Shown here in pieces: positions 6,959 through 10,482 of a DNA stretch of 10,482 bases. The notes under the pieces are model-generated. The model was not told where the DNA came from. It saw only the letters and a program-made list of their open reading frames with translations, and did no database searches. Numbering within the stretch: the stretch's first letter is position 1; every line of letters starts with the position of its first letter. Origin of the DNA: B18-G4 sp032250805 (GTDB lineage: Bacteria > Bacteroidota > Bacteroidia > Bacteroidales > B18-G4). The position numbers and the translations under genes were made by a program. The DNA is taken from contig JAVVEM010000060.1 in the NCBI GenBank assembly GCA_032250805.1, positions 1 through 10,482 on the forward strand. Direction: 5' to 3'.

Positions 6959-7603
6959 ATGCGATCATGCCCCTTATGCTTTAATAATAAAGAATCATTG
7001 AAATCGGTCGAGGGTCCCGATGCAAGGGCTTACAGGGCCTGTAACAGATGCAAATTAATTTTCACTGAAACTCCTTTTCTGCCATCTGAGGAAAGTGAAA
7101 AAGAGAGATACCTTACACATAATAATGGGATTCAGTACAAAGGCTATGTGAATTTTTTAAATACTGCTATTGAGCCGGCTTTACCTTTCCTGAAAAAGTA
7201 CATGCATGGCCTGGATTTTGGTTGTGGCCCTGTACCAACATTAAGCCTTCTTTTAGAACAAAAAGGTATAAGATGCGATGATTACGATCCATTCTTCTTC
7301 CCCAATATATCCGCACAGTTTTACGATTTCATCTTTGCCACTGAATCGTTCGAGCATTTCTTCAACCCGGCAAAGGAAATTAGCCTTATTAAGGATTTAC
7401 TAAAGCCCGGGGGAATATTGATCATAATGACAGAAACCTGGAAATCTGCAGGGGAATTTACTGATTGGTATTATGCTAAAGATTTTACACATGTATCGTT
7501 TTTTCACAATGAAACATTTGAATTTATAGCCAGGGAATTTGGCTTCGAATTTTTAAAGAGCCATAATGGCAGGGTTATGGTGTTGAGGAAGAAAGTAAGT
7601 TAA
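6959..7603 (+). CDS. Class I SAM-dependent methyltransferase with N-terminal Cys4 motif
   Basis: Predicted cytosolic methyltransferase of unknown substrate. Seen: an N-terminal C4-P-L-C7 and C28-N-R-C31 pair, which could bind zinc as a small ribbon. A Rossmann-type methyltransferase core follows: motif I L85-D-F-G-C-G90, an acidic end of strand 2 around D107-D-Y-D110, a region Y122-D-F-I-F-A-T-E-S-F-E-H133 typical of the Methyltransf_23 type, and L148-K-P-G-G152. Length is 214 residues. It sits 44 bases after prfC with its own ribosome binding site, so it could be co-transcribed with prfC, but a link in function is not shown. Small-molecule, lipid, protein or RNA substrates all remain possible. 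Confidence 0.85.
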   Translation: MRSCPLCFNNKESLKSVEGPDARAYRACNRCKLIFTETPFLPSEESEKERYLTHNNGIQYKGYVNFLNTAIEPALPFLKKYMHGLDFGCGPVPTLSLLLEQKGIRCDDYDPFFFPNISAQFYDFIFATESFEHFFNPAKEISLIKDLLKPGGILIIMTETWKSAGEFTDWYYAKDFTHVSFFHNETFEFIAREFGFEFLKSHNGRVMVLRKKVS

Positions 7604-7780
7604 TAAACCATAGCCAGGTTATATGAAAATGATTTTGGTATATCCCGGGAAGGTCACTCTATTAATGAGTACCTGAACAATATGAGTGCAAAAATTGTCT
7701 TATCTTTATATAAATATCATCTCCCGGACAGCGTTCAGGGATAATTAATAAAATAAACTTAAAACAATAAAACCACTGCT
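7604..7780 (+). other. Intergenic region with an open frame after the methyltransferase stop
   Basis: The methyltransferase ends in a double TAA (7601-7606). Its frame then stays open for 45 codons (7607-7741) to a TAA at 7742. The translation has a protein-like composition, with the segments SREGHSINEYLNN and IVLSLYKYHLPD, but no good start codon at its beginning; an internal ATG lies at 7682. It may be a decayed gene remnant or chance. No consensus promoter was found; TATCTTTA at 7701-7708 is a weak -7 match without a -33 box. Confidence 0.25.
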
Positions 7781-8791
7781 ATGAAGAACCTAAAGGTAAA
7801 TTACATGGGAATAGACCTGGAAAACCCGCTTATTGTCGGTGCTTCCAATATGGTAACAAATATCGATAAGCTGAAGAAAGCTGAAGAAGCAGGTGCAGCC
7901 GCAATCATCTATAAATCACTTTTTGAGGAGCAGATACAGCTTGAGCGATTCAAAATGGACGAAGATCTGAGCCAGTATGACAATATCCATGCGGAAATGA
8001 TTACATCCCACCCGAACATTGAGCATGCCGGACCTGATGAGCACCTTTCAAATATCAGGGAGGCAAAGGAGAGTCTTTCAATACCGCTGATAGCCAGCCT
8101 TAATGCTATAGAAACGGATACATGGCTTGAATATGCAAAGCTTATCGCTCATACCGGTGTCGATGGCATTGAACTGAATTTTTATAAGACCCCGATGGAT
8201 TTTGATAAGAATGGGGAAGAGATAGAAAATGAGCAGATAAACCTGGTAAAGGAAATCAAAAGCAGCACTTCCTTGCCCCTGAGTGTCAAACTCAGCTCTG
8301 ACTACTCCAATATTCTGAACTTCATAAAAAAACTCGATAAGGCAGGGGCAGATTCATTCGTCCTGTTCAACTCCTTTTTCCAGCCTGACATCGATATCAA
8401 TTCAGAGGAACATATAAAAAACTTTAACCTCAGTAATGTGGGTGACTACAGGAAATCACTCAGGTATGCCGGCCTGCTCTTTGAAAATATCGATGCCGAT
8501 ATCTGCAGCTCCCATGGTATTTTCACAGGTGCAGATATTGTAAAGCTCTTACTTGCAGGATCTACCTGTGTGCAGGTGGTAAGCACATTGTATGAAAACG
8601 GCCTGGATCACATCAGTTCAATGTTGAAAAGTATAAATGAATGGATGGAGAAAAAGAATTATAACAGTATCGATGATTTCAGGGGCAAATTATCCATGAA
8701 CAGCCTCAAAAGTAATCCTTTCGTCTATAAAAGAGCCCAGTATGTTGATCTACTCCTGAATTCGGAAGAGCTTTTTCAGGGAAGCAGGTAA
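7781..8791 (+). CDS. Dihydroorotate dehydrogenase-like flavoprotein
   Basis: TIM-barrel FMN protein of the class 1 dihydroorotate dehydrogenase superfamily. Seen: a family-type N-terminus (strand then N15-P-L-I-V-G-A-S), K45 in I-I-Y-K-S and K170 in S-V-K-L-S at the usual FMN-contact positions, N196 in L-F-N-S, and the phosphate-binding G245-I-F-T-G-A-D with L-A-G-S-T-C-V-Q264. The catalytic loop is different: where class 1 enzymes have N-L-S-C-P-N, this has N133-F-Y-K-T-P138, so the cysteine base and a substrate-binding Asn are missing. It is therefore probably not the pyrimidine-pathway enzyme, although it may still reduce or oxidise a related substrate. Length is 336 residues, slightly above the usual 310 or so. 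The start has no Shine-Dalgarno site. Its last codons are repeated just downstream. Confidence 0.88.
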   Translation: MKNLKVNYMGIDLENPLIVGASNMVTNIDKLKKAEEAGAAAIIYKSLFEEQIQLERFKMDEDLSQYDNIHAEMITSHPNIEHAGPDEHLSNIREAKESLSIPLIASLNAIETDTWLEYAKLIAHTGVDGIELNFYKTPMDFDKNGEEIENEQINLVKEIKSSTSLPLSVKLSSDYSNILNFIKKLDKAGADSFVLFNSFFQPDIDINSEEHIKNFNLSNVGDYRKSLRYAGLLFENIDADICSSHGIFTGADIVKLLLAGSTCVQVVSTLYENGLDHISSMLKSINEWMEKKNYNSIDDFRGKLSMNSLKSNPFVYKRAQYVDLLLNSEELFQGSR

Positions 8792-8826
8792 AAAACATTA
8801 CGGCTTTTCAGGGGAAGCAGGTAAAA
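8770..8826 (+). repeat. Short tandem duplication of a gene end (33-bp period)
   Basis: GCTTTTTCAGGG followed by AAGCAGGTAAAA (8770-8793) recurs as GCTTTTCAGGGG plus AAGCAGGTAAAA (8803-8826). The copies differ by one T less and one G more. Copy 1 contains the codons for LFQGSR and the TAA of the flavoprotein gene; copy 2 reads LFRGSR and TAA in the same frame, 33 bases later. The sequence between the copies is not repeated. Confidence 0.85.
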
Positions 8827-8852
8827 TAATTACTGATTTTCAACTATTTATT

Positions 8853-8882
8853 TTTCCAGTTCGATTAAATAATCTATATTTC
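8853..8882 (+). promoter_or_regulatory. Possible promoter of the cytolysin-family gene
   Basis: TATATTTC at 8875-8882 matches the Bacteroidota TAnnTTTG box at all but the last base. A weak TTTC at 8853-8856 lies 18 bases upstream as a -33 candidate. Transcription would begin about 30 bases before the ATG at 8921. No operator or terminator hairpin is evident in the 129-base gap after the flavoprotein gene. Confidence 0.3.
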
Positions 8883-8920
8883 AATACAATTTATTCACCA
8901 ATACCCAATCCCCCTGAACC

Positions 8921-10482
8921 ATGAGAGCAAAACTTAAATCATTATTAGCATTAGCTATGTTCGTCAGCCTCATCTCTATCCTGATTTTCTCCGGGTGTGA
9001 GAAGGACCGCTTTGATGGAGCAAACCTCGATGAATTCCTGAAATCAATGCCGTCCATTGCTTCCGAACTACCGGTGGAAAAGGACGAAGAACTGGTAGGC
9101 ACAGAAGTGGATACAACCAGCGACTACATCTATCATTACGATTACTATGAGGCGGCTGCAGGTTTCAACGAGCAGATCGTACTGAACCCCCAGACAGATG
9201 TCATTTACCCCGGCGCCCTGGTGAAGGGTGAGTCAATCCTTGATGGCTCGTACACTCTGATACCCGCGAAGAGAAGACCGATAACAATATCCACTTCCCT
9301 TACAGGGGGGAGTAATGTTTCGGTTGTGGTTAATGATCCCAAACTGTCTACCGTGAGGGAAGCCATTAACAGTCTCATGAACCAGGAGTATGATGTGCCA
9401 CCGGCCAATATGGGATTTACCATAGAAGAGGCCTATTCAGAGCAACAGATTGATCTTTCATTGCATGCCAGCTATAAAACCGGCGTAATGAACATCAAAG
9501 GTGGATTTGATTTCTCCAACAAAAAGATACAAACACGCCTGGTTGCCAAATTCATACAAAGTTATTACACACTTGATATGGACTTGCCCAACAAGCCTTC
9601 TGATCTTTTTGAAGAGGATGTTGAGCGTTCCCTCTTTGGCACCTTTATGCCCATGTATGTGTCTACAGTTACTTTTGGACGAATGGCGCTTTTCACAATT
9701 GAGTCGGAACTGAGCGAAACAGAGGTCAGGGCATACCTTGAGGGTTCCTATGGAGCGGTCAGTGCAGATGCCTCTGCAGATTTTGAAGAGCTGAAAGCAC
9801 ATTCTACAATGAAAGTTTATATACTTGGCGGTAGCGGAGGAGATGCCGGGGCAACCATCAACGGCTTTGAGGACTTCAAGAACTATATCCAGGCAGGCGG
9901 TAACTATTCAAAAACCTCACCCGGTGCACCCATTTCATATAAGCTGAGATACATTAGGGATAACAGCATAGGGAAAATTGTTTTCTCGGCCTCCTACCCC
10001 CTTGTTACAGCCATTCCAAGGACTGATAATATCATCTATGACATGAACACTTTCCTGTATCACCTCAAGGCTAATGGAAGCGATGCAGGAGGTAACCTTG
10101 AACTCTACGGGAATGTATACAGCTGGCCCAGGAGGCTTGGCACCGGCGTCAGGGTTGACCATTTTGCACGTGGATCAGGAAATTATCTATCTGTTGCTCA
10201 AAGTGGTGAATATAATTTCCCTGAAAATACCACAACCCTTAGAATGTGGGCGGGATTGAAACAGACCGATACCATAATGGTGCTTATCAATCTGGCCGAA
10301 GTGGATGACTGGCCGGATACGGATGACCACTATGGTGATCAGACCTTTGCCATACCTGTTGCTAATATTATTACGACAGCCGTTGCAGGTCAGGCTTATG
10401 ACAAAACCGGGATGAGGGTTTATGACGGCGACGATTATGTTGATTTCACCATGCGTTTCACTTATACCATGGACAGGATAGG
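8921..10482 (+). CDS. Cholesterol-dependent cytolysin-family lipoprotein, 3' end outside window
   Basis: Predicted membrane-anchored, pore-forming-type protein; the frame is open for 520 codons to the right edge. Seen: signal peptide with lipobox F-S-G-C26, then E-K-D, similar to Bacteroidota lipoprotein surface-export signals. The thiol-activated cytolysin core follows: Y96-P-G-A-L, V-N138-D-P then S-T-V-R-E-A-I-N-S-L-M-N-Q, a segment ending S-Y-Y-T-L-D-M-D-L-P-N224 (cf. perfringolysin YTVSANLPN, the first membrane hairpin region), a second hairpin region at about 275-300, and V-Y-I-L-G303-G304 (the conserved hinge glycines). The part after about residue 365 differs from classical domain 4: at the place expected for the undecapeptide ECTGLAWEWWR the sequence is R441-M-W-A-G-L-K-Q-T-D. 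It may be a CDC-like protein with another receptor. Stop codon and final residues are not visible. ATG at 8921 is the start that gives the signal peptide. Confidence 0.88.
   Translation, partial: MRAKLKSLLALAMFVSLISILIFSGCEKDRFDGANLDEFLKSMPSIASELPVEKDEELVGTEVDTTSDYIYHYDYYEAAAGFNEQIVLNPQTDVIYPGALVKGESILDGSYTLIPAKRRPITISTSLTGGSNVSVVVNDPKLSTVREAINSLMNQEYDVPPANMGFTIEEAYSEQQIDLSLHASYKTGVMNIKGGFDFSNKKIQTRLVAKFIQSYYTLDMDLPNKPSDLFEEDVERSLFGTFMPMYVSTVTFGRMALFTIESELSETEVRAYLEGSYGAVSADASADFEELKAHSTMKVYILGGSGGDAGATINGFEDFKNYIQAGGNYSKTSPGAPISYKLRYIRDNSIGKIVFSASYPLVTAIPRTDNIIYDMNTFLYHLKANGSDAGGNLELYGNVYSWPRRLGTGVRVDHFARGSGNYLSVAQSGEYNFPENTTTLRMWAGLKQTDTIMVLINLAEVDDWPDTDDHYGDQTFAIPVANIITTAVAGQAYDKTGMRVYDGDDYVDFTMRFTYTMDRI

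Noticed and set aside
9501..9713. Plus-strand 70-codon frame overlapping the cytolysin gene
   Set aside because: Out-of-frame shadow of the cytolysin coding sequence, which stays open for 520 codons with clear family motifs.

Overview
The window looks like chromosomal DNA of a Bacteroidota member, probably a Bacteroidales or Marinilabiliales-like environmental or gut anaerobe. The signs are moderate GC, A-rich translation starts with few Shine-Dalgarno sites, a textbook Bacteroidota promoter (TTTG-N19-TAGCTTTG), two lipoproteins with lipobox cysteines, and a GH38-type secreted glycosidase. This placement is an inference from sequence style. All six main genes lie on the + strand, and no rRNA, tRNA, CRISPR array or insertion sequence was seen.

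Layout. (1) 122-3682 encodes a secreted GH38 alpha-mannosidase-like enzyme with all four expected zinc/nucleophile-site residues. It is followed after 36 bases by (2) 3719-5014, a lipoprotein with the look of an (alpha/alpha)6-barrel glycosidase. The pair probably forms an operon that trims a mannose-containing glycan at the cell envelope. An 8-bp inverted repeat abuts the start codon of the second gene. (3) 5295-6914 is prfC, encoding release factor 3. Its leader carries a consensus promoter, two tiny overlapping upstream reading frames, the first ending Pro-Pro-UGA, and a 7-bp hairpin. (4) 6959-7603 is a small SAM-dependent methyltransferase with an N-terminal Cys4 zinc-binding motif. (5) 7781-8791 is a dihydroorotate-dehydrogenase-like flavoprotein that lacks the usual catalytic-loop motif. 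(6) 8921 to the right edge is an incomplete lipoprotein of the cholesterol-dependent cytolysin (thiol-activated cytolysin) family. It has the core pore-forming domains but no recognisable undecapeptide in the visible C-terminal part.

The most interesting signals are the lipid-anchored cytolysin-family protein with a divergent C-terminal region, the prfC leader (which could sense termination efficiency, the activity RF3 influences), and two independent in-register tandem duplications. The duplications each copy a gene's last codons together with its stop codon: 66-bp period at the end of gene 2 and 33-bp period at the end of gene 5. Apart from the GH38/lipoprotein pair, the genes look like separate housekeeping or accessory units and not one pathway.
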